A stretch of DNA of 64,000 nucleotides from Herbidospora solisilvae (GTDB taxonomy: Bacteria; Actinomycetota; Actinomycetes; Streptosporangiales; Streptosporangiaceae). Below are positions 25,493-34,682 of this stretch, one piece after another. The DNA lies in NCBI RefSeq assembly GCF_009901565.1, contig NZ_WXEW01000004.1, forward strand, positions 682,001-746,000, read 5' to 3'. Each line of letters starts with the position of its first letter. The first letter of the stretch is position 1. The notes under the pieces are model-generated. The model did not search any database and was not told the origin of the DNA. It saw only the letters and a program-made list of their open reading frames with translations. A program made the position numbers and the translations under genes.

Positions 25493-27796
25493 GTGACATT
25501 TCGCGCCGGGTGCCCGATGGAGGGGGCTTCGCAGTTGAGCACGTGGACGGTCCCGGGCTACCGGGAGGTACGCGAACTCGGCGCCGGGGGTGGCGGCCGG
25601 GTCGTGCTGGCGACCTACGAGACGACCGGAGCTTACGTCGCCATCAAGTATCTGAGCGAGACGCTGCGACGTGACCCCGGCTTCCTGGCCAGCTTCCAGC
25701 GTGAGGCCCGGCTCATGGTCGAGCTGGAGAACCCGAACGTGGTGCGGCTGTACGAATACGTGCAGTCGCCCCAAGGTGATGCGGCCATCGTGATGGAGCT
25801 GGTCGACGGGGTGTCGCTGCGGAGCATCCTGGCCGAGCACGGCAACACCTCGCCCGAGGCGGCGCTGGTCGTGCTGAAGGGGTCGCTGCTGGGCCTGTCG
25901 GCGGCGCACGCCCACGGGGTGGTGCACCGCGACTACAAGCCCGAGAACGTGCTCGTCCAGGCCGACGGCACCAGCAAGCTGGCCGACTTCGGCATCGCCA
26001 GCCACGTCGGCGAGGCGGGGCAGGCGACGGGCACGCCGTCGTACATGGCCCCGGAGCAGTGGGCCGGGAACCCGGCCAGCCCGGCGACCGACGTCTACGC
26101 GGCGACCTGCGTGTTCTTCGAGTGCCTGACCGGCCACCGGCCCTACCACTCACTCGACGTGGGCACCCTGCGGCGGCAGCACCAGGGGGCGCCGATCCCG
26201 ACGATGGAGGTGCCCGGCTCGGTCCGGGCGCTGGTCGGGCGGGGCATGGCCAAAGACCCGATGGCCCGGCCGCCGACCGCCGACCAGTTCGTCGCCGACC
26301 TGGAGCTCGCGGCGCTGGCGGCCTACGGCCGCGACTGGGAGGAGCGCGGCCGGCGGCACCTGGCCGAGCTGGCCACGCTCATGGCGCTGATGTTCCCGCT
26401 GGCCAAGCCCTCGTCGCCGACGCCGCAGGTGAACACCTCGCTGGCGCGCACGATCCTGAGCCAGCGGCTGACCCGGTTCGCGCCTCGCTTCGCCATCGCC
26501 GGGTCGCTGGTGGCGGCGGTGGTGATCGCGATCGTGGTGGCGGCCAACGGCCAGACCCCGGTCGCGGGCGGCACCACGTTACGCCCGCCCACGCAGACGC
26601 CGGCGCAGGAGCCGACCCAGGAGCCGCCGCCGGTCGTACCGGAGGAGGAGACCACAGCCCCGGCCACCCCGGACGAGCAGCCGACGACGGAGGAGCCGTC
26701 GGAGGAGGCCACCACCGAGCAGCCGTCGACGGTCCAGCCGCCGGGCGCCGTCACGCCGACGGTCACCGCGACCGCCACGGCCACCGCGACCCCGGCCGCT
26801 CCCCCGCCGCTCAAGGTCTCCGGCCTGAACATCCAGTCATTCGACGGGCAGTCGGCCACGGTCCGGATCGTGACCAACACCCCGGCGCAGGTCACCATGA
26901 CGGTCCGGTTCGCCCAGGGGACCGAGAAGGACGCGCTCGACACGCTCCCGCCGCAGGTGGTCCCGCTCGCGGGCGCGACCGCCTACGCCCCCGTCGTGCA
27001 GCAGGCCTTCACCCCGCCCGCGTGCGGTACGACCTCCTACCGGCGCATCACCGTCGAGACCTCGCCGTCGGCGGGCAGGACGGCGTCCAGGACCGTCTCG
27101 GTCAAGGGCGGCCCGTGCCCGCCGCCGACGGTCGAGAACGTCACGATCACCGGCTGGGACGGCAAGGCCGCCGGGGTGCGGCTCAAGGCCGACGGCACCG
27201 GCCGGGTCAAGGTGCTGGCCCGGTTCGGCCGCGACGGCGAGCTGACCAAGTCGTCGAGCACGACCCTGTCCGGGCACCGGGAGTACTCCTTCACCGCCCG
27301 CACCGACCTGGGCGAGCCGGCCTGCGGCCAGACCTCGACGTACGTCGTCCAGATCACCACCGAACCGGCGGCGGGCAACGGCCCCCAGACCAGCCGCAAG
27401 CAGGTCACCGGGCCCGACTGCGCGCCGCCCGCGGTGAGCCTGCAGGGATGGGACGGGTCGCTCGCGACCGTGAAGGTGACCTCGGGGAGCACCGCGCCGA
27501 TCACGCTGACGGTGACCTTCACCCGGACGGTCCGGGTCGGCGAACGGCAGACCAGCCCGATCGTGACGAGCTCGACGGCCGAGGTGAGCGGCGCGAAGGA
27601 CTACACCCGCACCTTCCAGACCGGCTACAAGCAGGCTCCGTGCGGGGCCCGGGACATCCGGCAGGTGAGCGTGACGGCCTCTCCGGGAGGAGACACGGCC
27701 ACCCGCGAGGTCACGCTCGACTCTCCGGCCTGTCCGGTGGAGGAGGAGCCGGAAACCCCGACGCCGTCGGACTCCGGGCCTGGCCGGATCACCTGA
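25493..27796 (+). CDS. Membrane Ser/Thr protein kinase with three extracellular repeats
   Basis: 767 residues. The Hanks-type kinase (about 20-275) has a Gly-rich loop GAGGGGRVV, Lys52, HRDYKPEN (145-152), DFG (165-167) and APE (186-188), so it should be active. One membrane helix lies at about 333-351. Outside are a Pro/Thr/Glu-rich stalk (360-440) and three tandem ~100-residue beta-rich repeats (about 443-542, 547-643, 647-748). Each repeat has an FDG/WDG motif and one Cys pair (511/542, 611/643, 717/747). There is no PASTA domain. The repeats probably sense a wall or extracellular cue. Start is GTG 25493 or ATG 25517. Confidence 0.87.
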   Translation: MTFRAGCPMEGASQLSTWTVPGYREVRELGAGGGGRVVLATYETTGAYVAIKYLSETLRRDPGFLASFQREARLMVELENPNVVRLYEYVQSPQGDAAIVMELVDGVSLRSILAEHGNTSPEAALVVLKGSLLGLSAAHAHGVVHRDYKPENVLVQADGTSKLADFGIASHVGEAGQATGTPSYMAPEQWAGNPASPATDVYAATCVFFECLTGHRPYHSLDVGTLRRQHQGAPIPTMEVPGSVRALVGRGMAKDPMARPPTADQFVADLELAALAAYGRDWEERGRRHLAELATLMALMFPLAKPSSPTPQVNTSLARTILSQRLTRFAPRFAIAGSLVAAVVIAIVVAANGQTPVAGGTTLRPPTQTPAQEPTQEPPPVVPEEETTAPATPDEQPTTEEPSEEATTEQPSTVQPPGAVTPTVTATATATATPAAPPPLKVSGLNIQSFDGQSATVRIVTNTPAQVTMTVRFAQGTEKDALDTLPPQVVPLAGATAYAPVVQQAFTPPACGTTSYRRITVETSPSAGRTASRTVSVKGGPCPPPTVENVTITGWDGKAAGVRLKADGTGRVKVLARFGRDGELTKSSSTTLSGHREYSFTARTDLGEPACGQTSTYVVQITTEPAAGNGPQTSRKQVTGPDCAPPAVSLQGWDGSLATVKVTSGSTAPITLTVTFTRTVRVGERQTSPIVTSSTAEVSGAKDYTRTFQTGYKQAPCGARDIRQVSVTASPGGDTATREVTLDSPACPVEEEPETPTPSDSGPGRIT

Positions 27797-27909
27797 CCTG
27801 GGACTATCCCGTATGTCCTGTTTGGTCATGTTTGAGTAAAGTGAGTTGACCTGCCCCTTAAAGGTCCATGAACATCCCATTCACGCAGATTGACCCCGAA
27901 GCGTAATGG

Positions 27910-29622
27910 ATGTCACATATGACCCCAGAGATGCAGAAGCTCATCACGTTGCTGAGGAAGGAGATCGGATACCAAGAGCAGTCCGGCGGCTACACCAAGT
28001 TCGGGGACTGGTACAACGCCGTCGAGACGGACGCTGACTACTCGTACCAGCCATGGTGCGACATGTTCCTTTCGTGGGGGGCGAACAAGCTCGGCTACAG
28101 CGACTGGTTCGGAGAGTTCTCCTACACGGTCGCGCACGCGCAGTGGTTTCAGGCGCAGGGGGCCTGGGGCCGTGAACCGGAACCGGGTGCGGTCGTCTTC
28201 TTCGACTGGGACGGCGGAGGAAGCGTCGACGGTATCGATCACGTGGGACTCGTGACCGAGGTGAACGGATCGCAGTTCACCTCGATCGAGGGCAACACCA
28301 GCAACATGGTCAAGGAACGAACCCACGACGAGGGGACGGTCGTCGGGTTCGGCTATCCGGAGAAGATCCTGGAGAAGACCACCGGCTCCTCCGAGACGAG
28401 CACCGACACGGGCCGGGACAGCGGCTCCGACACCCAGACCGGCACCGGAACCGACGGCCGACCCGGCACCGCGCCGGGCACCGGCCACCACCCCCGGCCG
28501 TGGGACAGGCCGGACACCAGGTCCGGCGGCGGCTCCGAGGACAAACCAGGCGTCGGCCACGAAGGCCGCCCCGGAACCGACACCGGCTCAGGCCCAGGAC
28601 AGCGACCCGGCCCGGACACGAACCCGGGCACCGGCCCGAACACCGAGTCGGGGTCCGACAGCGGTGCGGGCACCAACCACGGATCCGACACCAAGCCAGG
28701 CCCCAGCCACGGAAGCAACACAGGCACGAGCCCTGGAACCGACACCGGCCCGGACACGAACCCGGGCGCCGGCCCGAACACCGAATCCGGCACCGACAGT
28801 GGGTCGGGCACCCACCAGGGCATCGACAACGGTGTTGGCACGAGCCCTGGAACCGACACCGACAGGGGCACGAACCACGGAACCCCCACCGGTACGGAAA
28901 CGAACCCGGGCACCGGCCCGGCCACCGAATCCGGCACCGACAACGGAACCGGCAACGGATCGGATGCCAAGACCGGGACCGATAAGGGCGCCAGCACCGC
29001 GACCGGGGCCGACAACGGCTCCAGTGCCACGAACGGGACCACATCCGGCGCCGACTCCCACGGTCCCGGATCGCACACCATGCCCAAGATCGGGATCGGC
29101 GTGAGGCCCGCCGACCGCCCGGACACCCGCTCCGGTGGCGGTTCCGAGGACGGGCCCGGGTTCAGGACGGGACCTCACGTCTGGTCGGGTATCGGCGTCG
29201 ACGGCACTCCTGGGATCTCCTCCGACTCCGGCTCGCGTGCCGGTGTCGGCCCCGGCGGGTGTACCGGCAGCGACGAGAACGGCTGTCCGGACCGTGGTCC
29301 GCTGGTCTGGGCCGACACCCCCGCCTTCGTCCAGCAGGCACAGAAAGCCACCGAGGCTCCCCGGGGTCCCAGCCCCAAGGTGATCCTCCTCAAGGAGATG
29401 GCGGCGGAGACGTCGCTCGTCCACATCGAACCGGCCCCGGAGATCAGCACGCTCCCGGTCGCCGCGAGCCGGCCGGCGCCCTCCTCCGTCCCGCACGCCC
29501 TGAGCGCGCAGGGGCTAGTGGCGCCGCTGCTGGTGGTGCTGCTGGCGATGGCCTTCCTGGTCAGCCACCGGCGCCCGGCGTCGTCGGCGCCGAAGGACTA
29601 CCGGGGGCGTCACCGCCGGTAG
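27910..29622 (+). CDS. CHAP-domain hydrolase with long Thr/Gly repeat tail
   Basis: 570 residues. Residues about 10-150 form a CHAP amidase/peptidase domain with Cys50 (QPWCDMF), His111 (DHVGLV) and a third active-site residue near E127. Residues about 158-480 are low-complexity Thr/Gly/Asp/Pro/Ser repeats. Near the C-terminus are a membrane helix (about 535-552) and a basic tail. There is no N-terminal signal peptide, unusual for a peptidoglycan hydrolase, so export or topology is unclear. It follows the Ser/Thr kinase gene by 113 bp on the same strand and may act with it in wall remodelling (inference). Confidence 0.8.
   Translation: MSHMTPEMQKLITLLRKEIGYQEQSGGYTKFGDWYNAVETDADYSYQPWCDMFLSWGANKLGYSDWFGEFSYTVAHAQWFQAQGAWGREPEPGAVVFFDWDGGGSVDGIDHVGLVTEVNGSQFTSIEGNTSNMVKERTHDEGTVVGFGYPEKILEKTTGSSETSTDTGRDSGSDTQTGTGTDGRPGTAPGTGHHPRPWDRPDTRSGGGSEDKPGVGHEGRPGTDTGSGPGQRPGPDTNPGTGPNTESGSDSGAGTNHGSDTKPGPSHGSNTGTSPGTDTGPDTNPGAGPNTESGTDSGSGTHQGIDNGVGTSPGTDTDRGTNHGTPTGTETNPGTGPATESGTDNGTGNGSDAKTGTDKGASTATGADNGSSATNGTTSGADSHGPGSHTMPKIGIGVRPADRPDTRSGGGSEDGPGFRTGPHVWSGIGVDGTPGISSDSGSRAGVGPGGCTGSDENGCPDRGPLVWADTPAFVQQAQKATEAPRGPSPKVILLKEMAAETSLVHIEPAPEISTLPVAASRPAPSSVPHALSAQGLVAPLLVVLLAMAFLVSHRRPASSAPKDYRGRHRR
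28380..29060 (+). repeat. Degenerate tandem repeats in the CHAP gene
   Basis: In-frame repeats encode runs such as PDTNPGTGPNTESG. The best copies are near 28613, 28750 and 28900 and are nearly identical in DNA over about 35 bp. Such repeats are prone to length change by recombination. Confidence 0.7.
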
Positions 29623-30527
29623 AGCTCCGGGTTCCCGAGGCGCGCGGCCCTGAGCCGCGCCCGGTGCAGGCCGGTGTCTCCGTACGCCGACCCGAGTGAC
29701 CACACCCGTGCCACCCAGAGGTCGTGCCCACGCGGTCCGTGCCGCAGGATCGTGTGGGCCGCCTCGGCGGCGGCCTCCCCCGCGGCGGCCTTGGCCGCGC
29801 TGACCGCGCGCACGACCTCCCCTTCGGGCAGCGAAGGGTCGCCGGCGACGACCGCGGCCTCGTCCACGAGGGAACCGGCGCACTCGGCCGCGCCGGACGG
29901 CAGGTCCGCGACCGCGCACAGGTGCCGGGCCAGCCCGACGAGCTGGGCGGCCACCGCGACGGTCGCGATGCGCAGGGCCGGCAGGGCAGCGACCCGCGTG
30001 CCCAGCGGGATGCCGGGACGCTCGGTCGACACGCTGAACAGGCGGCGGGCCGGGTCGAGGCCGGGGCGGGGCGTCAGCCGTACCGAGGAGGGCGGGAGCG
30101 CCTCCAGCACACCGCCGGGGCGTTCGACGATCAGCAGGCCGGCGGCGTCGGCGTCGGGGGCGTACACGGTGTCGCCGATGCGGGCCGAGACCCGCAGCTC
30201 GCCGCGGGCGAGCGGCCCCAGGAAACGTTCCGGCAGCAGCAGCGCGCCGAGCACGCACGTCTCCACCAGCGGGCCGGGCAGCGCCACGCGGCCGGTCTCG
30301 GCGAACGCGGGCACCGTGTCGGCGAACCGCAACCCGAGCCCGCCCGAAACCGGCGATACCAAACACCCGAGGAATCCGGTCGCGGCGAGCGCGTCCCAGC
30401 GGGGCGGCCGCGGGTCCACGGGCGGCGACAGGAGGGCGGCCCGGACCAGGGCGGCCAGGCCCAGCTGCTGATCGGTGTAAGCCACGATCTGACATGTACG
30501 TTCCGGTGCATCCGTTGGCCATGTCAC
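29610..30527 (-). CDS. Short, degenerate acyl-CoA dehydrogenase-like protein
   Basis: 305 residues against the usual 370-400. The ACAD pattern is recognisable in the N-terminal GGLGLRFADTVPAFAETGRVALPGPL and in the end LGNPELYRR. The block that normally carries the catalytic Glu (GGxGxTWEHDLH) reads HGPRGHDLWVAR here, so the base appears lost. FAD-binding motifs are weak. It may be a non-catalytic subunit of a heteromeric ACAD or a decaying gene. Its end overlaps the CHAP gene by 13 nt. No other fatty-acid genes are near. Confidence 0.65.
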   Translation of the reverse strand: MTWPTDAPERTCQIVAYTDQQLGLAALVRAALLSPPVDPRPPRWDALAATGFLGCLVSPVSGGLGLRFADTVPAFAETGRVALPGPLVETCVLGALLLPERFLGPLARGELRVSARIGDTVYAPDADAAGLLIVERPGGVLEALPPSSVRLTPRPGLDPARRLFSVSTERPGIPLGTRVAALPALRIATVAVAAQLVGLARHLCAVADLPSGAAECAGSLVDEAAVVAGDPSLPEGEVVRAVSAAKAAAGEAAAEAAHTILRHGPRGHDLWVARVWSLGSAYGDTGLHRARLRAARLGNPELYRR

Positions 30528-30695
30528 TAATCGCCGAATCTGACGGTGAGGCCGCCGGTCTGGTCACGACCGCCGTGGCAATCTACGATTTCTGCACACA
30601 TCGGGTGAACGTTCAACCGGATCAACGCGTCAGGTCTGTGACGCACGTGAAGGGGGTGACGTCCCGTCGACAGGGGCCTCGGCCGTGTCCGGCTC

Positions 30696-33293
30696 CTGCG
30701 TGAGCTGGAATCGGCTCTCCGGGAAACGCCGCGCACCATCCTGGTCACCGGTGCCGCGGGACTCGGCAAAACCCATTTGCTGGGTGAGCTGACCTCCCAG
30801 GCGGCGGGCTTCCGCGTGCTCCGAGGTCGGGCCCGCGAGCTCGACGAGGGCCTGGCCTACGCGCCGCTCGTCGACGCCCTGGAGTCGCTGGGCCGCGAGC
30901 CGAAGGCCCAGCAGCGGTTGTGGGAGCTCTACGACGCCATCGACCGCGCCGCGCTCGGTCGTCAGGCGGGCCGTTCGGTGGCCGCGCCGGGAGCGCTGGC
31001 CGCGCAGCTCATCGCCGATCTGCCGGGACGGACCCTGCTGGCCGTCGACGACGTCCACCACGCCGACGCCGACACGCTGCGGCTGCTCAAGACGCTGCCG
31101 CGCACCTGCCCCGGCCTCGCGATCGTGATGACCGCGCGGCGGCCCCCGTCGCTCGAGGTCGACCTGGCGGTACGCCTCGACCCCCTCTCCCGCGCCGAGG
31201 TCAAGAACCTGATCACGTCGCTGCTCGACCGGACGCCGAGCGACAGCATGGTCGACCGGGTGCTGGCCGAGAGCCAGGGCAACCCGTGGTTCGTCCAGGA
31301 GGCGGTGCTCGCGCTCGTCCAAGGGGGCGCGGTGCGCTCCCCCGACCCGGGAGCCCGCCGGGGCGCGATCCTGAGCCGCATCTTCCAGCGCGACAAGGCC
31401 GGCCGCGACCTCGCGCGGGTGCTGGCCACGCTGGGCCGCACCCGCGACACCACCGCGATCGACACCCCGGGCACCCTGGAGGAGGTCGCCGAGCTGGCCG
31501 GGCTCGACAAACGCGCCGCCGAACGCGCGCTGGTCGCGCTCGTGCGCGACGAGGTGCTGGTCGACACCGGCGACGGCTACGCGTTCGCCCACCCGCTGGT
31601 CGCGGAGGCGCTGCACGCCGACCTCAACGCGGGCGAGCGCCGCCGCCTGCACGCCCGCATCGCCGCGATGCTCCAGCGGCAGGGCCTCAGCGGGGCCCGC
31701 CGGGTGCTCGAATGGGCCACCCACATGGCCGAGGGCGGCGCTCCGCACGAGGCGCGGGCGGCGATGTTGCGGGCCGCCGAGGTGACCCGCTGGACCGCCC
31801 CGCTGTCGGCCGCCCACTGGTTCGGCCGGGCCGCCGAGATCAGCGAGGACAAGGGCGAACTGCTGGCGTTACAGGCGCTGTCGTACTGGAAGGGCTCCCG
31901 CCCGGCGCTGGCGCTCAACTCCGCGCAGCGGGCGCTGGCGCTGCTGCCGCCGGGCCGCCGCCACACCCGCACCTCGTATGTGGCCGTCGGCGCCGCCCAC
32001 GCGATGGGCTGGTACGACGTCGCCCTCGCCATCCTGGCCAAGCAGCTCCCCCGCGTCGACGACCCGACCGCGCTCCTGGCCCAGCGGGCGCTGCTGCTCG
32101 GCGAGCTGCGCCGCCCGCCCGACGACGCCGCGCGCCTGGCCTGGGCGGGCCTGCCGAGCTGCCCGCCGGAGGACCGCGTCATCACCGCCGGCGCGCTGGC
32201 CATGTGGGCGCTGGTCGAGGGCGACTGGCAGCAGACCGAACGGGCGGTGTCGTTCCTGCTGACGTTCGCCGCCGCGATGCCGCCCGGCGCGCGGCTGGCC
32301 GCGCTGGAGTCGGCCGCCCACGTGCTGGCCACGGGCGGCGAGCTGGCCCGGCCGCTGAAGCTGCTGGAGGAGGCCGAGCACATCCACCGCGGCCTCGGCT
32401 GGCACGACATCGCCGGGCAGAACGCCCGCACCACGGCCGTGGTGCGCCGCCTGAGCGGCGAGTGGGAGAAGGCCCTGGCCGACATCCGCGCCTCGGCCGG
32501 GCCGCTGACCGAGGCGGGCCTGCTGGAGAACCACGCGCTGCTGCGCAACGTCGAGGCCGACATCCTGCTCGACCAGGGCCGCTACGACGAGGCGCGGGCG
32601 ATCCTGGCCGACCCGCCGCCGGCGAGCGCGACGCAGACGGGCCTGCGCCACATGTACAACGCGCGGCTCCTGCTCGGCACCGGCGACCGCGCCGCGTCCC
32701 TGCGGTCGATCGAGCTGGCCAAGGCGACCGGGGTGCCCGAGGTGCTCCACCGGGTGCTGGCGGTGGAGGTGATCTGGCACGCCATCGCCGGGGAGACGGT
32801 GGGGGCCCGTCCCGCCGCCGAGCGGCTCGACGACGTCGCCCGCAACGGCACCCCGCGCGCCAAGATGGCCGCCGACCTGGCCATGGCGTGGGCGTTCGGC
32901 GACGCCGGCCGCGCCCACGCCGCGCTGGAGAAAGCCCGCGGCCTCCCCTACGAGGAGGCCCGCGCCCGTCTCCTGATCGGCCTGTACGCCGACCCGGCGC
33001 AGCTCGCCAAGGCCCACACCCTGTTCACCGCCCTCGGCGCGGCCCCCTGGCGCGACCGCACGCTCCAGCACATGCGCGAGGCCGGCATCGCCCCCGCCCC
33101 CACCGCCACGCTCACCCCCGCCGAACGCCGTGTCATCGAGCTGGTCGCCGAGGGCCGGTCGAACCCGCAGATCGCCGACGAGCTCCACTACAGCCGCAAG
33201 ACCGTCGAGGTCTACCTGAGCCGCGTCTACGCCAAGACCGGCCTGCGCTCCCGCCTCGAAGTGGCCCTCGCCGTGGAGCGCGGGGAGCTGTAG
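30696..33293 (+). CDS. LuxR-family ATP-binding (LAL/MalT-type) regulator, start unclear
   Basis: About 865 residues. The AAA-type ATPase has Walker A GAAGLGKT encoded at 30750-30773 and Walker B LLAVDDVHHAD; a helical TPR-like middle and a C-terminal LuxR helix-turn-helix (LTPAERRVIELVAEGRSN) follow. The only ordinary in-frame start, TTG 30777, lies after Walker A, and an in-frame stop sits at 30657-30659. CTG 30696 is used here as the least bad start. The peptide from 30660 (RPVDRGLGRVRLLRELESAL) looks like a normal LAL N-terminus, so a frameshift near 30660 or a sequence error is possible. Confidence 0.75.
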   Translation: MRELESALRETPRTILVTGAAGLGKTHLLGELTSQAAGFRVLRGRARELDEGLAYAPLVDALESLGREPKAQQRLWELYDAIDRAALGRQAGRSVAAPGALAAQLIADLPGRTLLAVDDVHHADADTLRLLKTLPRTCPGLAIVMTARRPPSLEVDLAVRLDPLSRAEVKNLITSLLDRTPSDSMVDRVLAESQGNPWFVQEAVLALVQGGAVRSPDPGARRGAILSRIFQRDKAGRDLARVLATLGRTRDTTAIDTPGTLEEVAELAGLDKRAAERALVALVRDEVLVDTGDGYAFAHPLVAEALHADLNAGERRRLHARIAAMLQRQGLSGARRVLEWATHMAEGGAPHEARAAMLRAAEVTRWTAPLSAAHWFGRAAEISEDKGELLALQALSYWKGSRPALALNSAQRALALLPPGRRHTRTSYVAVGAAHAMGWYDVALAILAKQLPRVDDPTALLAQRALLLGELRRPPDDAARLAWAGLPSCPPEDRVITAGALAMWALVEGDWQQTERAVSFLLTFAAAMPPGARLAALESAAHVLATGGELARPLKLLEEAEHIHRGLGWHDIAGQNARTTAVVRRLSGEWEKALADIRASAGPLTEAGLLENHALLRNVEADILLDQGRYDEARAILADPPPASATQTGLRHMYNARLLLGTGDRAASLRSIELAKATGVPEVLHRVLAVEVIWHAIAGETVGARPAAERLDDVARNGTPRAKMAADLAMAWAFGDAGRAHAALEKARGLPYEEARARLLIGLYADPAQLAKAHTLFTALGAAPWRDRTLQHMREAGIAPAPTATLTPAERRVIELVAEGRSNPQIADELHYSRKTVEVYLSRVYAKTGLRSRLEVALAVERGEL

Positions 33294-33341
33294 GGAGTTC
33301 CCTACTGCGACAACCGAAGTCAGCACGGCACCATCGGCTCC

Positions 33342-34658
33342 ATGGGGATCCTGGAGTACGCCGACAAGGTGTGGCGCGGAGCGGTCAGGGCGCACGAGGT
33401 GCCGCTCGCCGAACTCCGGGCCGACGGCGTGCAGGAGGTCACCGAGGGCGTGGCCATGTGGCCGGCCTTCGGCAACGTGTACGCGGTCAAGGGGGAGGCC
33501 GGGCTGGCGCTGTTCGACACGGGCAACGCCATCGACGCCCCCGCGATGCACCAGGCCATCCGGGCCTGGTCGGACGAGCCGGTTCGCTACGCCGTCTTTT
33601 CTCATGGGCACTTCGACCATGTGGGGGGAATGGAGTGCTTCGACGACGAAGAGGGGACGCGGCCCATCGTCGTCGCACATGAGGGCGTGGCGAACCGGTT
33701 CGCCCGTTACGCCCGCACCGCCGGCTACAACTCGGTCATCAACCAGCGGCAGTTCGGGTTCGGGCAGATGCAGTGGCCGGCCACCTACCGGGTGCCCGAC
33801 CTGACCTACCAGGACCGGCTCACCCTGACACTCGGGGACGTCACCTTCGAGCTGCACCACGCGCGCGGCGAGACCGACGACGCGACGTGGGCGCACATCC
33901 CCGAACGCAACATCCTGCTGACCGGCGACCTGTTCGTCTGGGTGACCCCCAGCGCCGGGAACCCGCAACGGGTGCAGCGCTATCCCGACGAGTGGGCCGT
34001 CGCGCTGCGGACGATGGCCACGCTCGACGCGGAGATCCTGCTGCCCGGCCACGGCCTGCCGATCACCGGCTCCCTGCGGGTGCGCCGGGCCCTGATCGAC
34101 ACCGCCGACTACCTCGACAGTCTGGTCGAGCAGACGCTCGACCTGATGAACGCGGGGGCGCGCCTCGACGAGATCCTGCACACCGTGAAGCCACCGCTGG
34201 AGTTGTCGCAGCGCCCCTACCTGCAGCCCTACTACGACGAGCCCGAGTTCATCGTGCGCAACATCTGGCGCCTGCACGGCGGCTGGCACGACGGCAACCC
34301 GGCGAGCCTCAAGCCCGCCCCGGACGCCGTCTTCGCCAGGGCCATCGCCGACCTGGCGGCGGGCGCCGGGACCGTGGCGGGGCGCGCGGTGGTCGCCGCG
34401 GCGGAGGGCGACCTTCGGCTGGCCTGCCAGCTGGCCGAACTCGCCGTCCAGGCGGAGCCCGACGACCACAAGATCCACGAGATAAGGGCGCGGGTGTACG
34501 CCCTCCGCGTCCAGCAGGAGCCCGGCGCGATGGCCCGGGGGGTCTACGCCTGGGCCGCGGCCGAGTCGCGCAGCAAGGTGACCGGCTGCGACCTGCTCGA
34601 CGTGTACCACGAGGTGTCCGACGGCCGGATGTGGTGGATCCCGGCCCACGACCGGTGA
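33342..34658 (+). CDS. MBL-fold hydrolase, alkylsulfatase-like
   Basis: 438 residues. The metallo-beta-lactamase motif is SHGHFDH (H88, H90, D92, H93). Further metal ligands are in HARGETDD and LLTGDLF, and a late LLPGHGLPI His is present. The C-terminal half (YYDEPEFIVRNIWRLHGGWHDGNPASLKP and the following helices) matches the dimerisation domain of SdsA1-type alkyl sulfatases. No signal peptide is seen. It likely hydrolyses sulfate or related esters; the true substrate is not shown. It is transcribed after the LAL regulator with a 48-bp gap. Confidence 0.82.
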   Translation: MGILEYADKVWRGAVRAHEVPLAELRADGVQEVTEGVAMWPAFGNVYAVKGEAGLALFDTGNAIDAPAMHQAIRAWSDEPVRYAVFSHGHFDHVGGMECFDDEEGTRPIVVAHEGVANRFARYARTAGYNSVINQRQFGFGQMQWPATYRVPDLTYQDRLTLTLGDVTFELHHARGETDDATWAHIPERNILLTGDLFVWVTPSAGNPQRVQRYPDEWAVALRTMATLDAEILLPGHGLPITGSLRVRRALIDTADYLDSLVEQTLDLMNAGARLDEILHTVKPPLELSQRPYLQPYYDEPEFIVRNIWRLHGGWHDGNPASLKPAPDAVFARAIADLAAGAGTVAGRAVVAAAEGDLRLACQLAELAVQAEPDDHKIHEIRARVYALRVQQEPGAMARGVYAWAAAESRSKVTGCDLLDVYHEVSDGRMWWIPAHDR

Positions 34659-34669
34659 CCACAGCCGGG

Positions 34670-34675
34670 TAACCT
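34670..34675 (+). promoter_or_regulatory. Leaderless -10 box of the HipA-like gene
   Basis: TAACCT ends 7 nt before the GTG at 34683, 12 nt after the stop codon of the MBL-fold gene. The HipA-DUF3037 pair therefore probably has its own promoter. Confidence 0.5.
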
Positions 34676-34682
34676 GTCCGGC

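Noticed and set aside
28380..29060. Repeats resembling a CRISPR-like or minisatellite array
   Set aside because: The repeats are in frame, of variable length and encode a continuous Thr/Gly-rich protein tail; there are no unique spacers or cas genes.
30494..30703. 69-codon plus-strand frame before the LAL gene
   Set aside because: No ribosome site, no domain and poor codon bias. It spans the start region of the acyl-CoA dehydrogenase-like gene on the other strand and runs into the LAL coding region in another frame.
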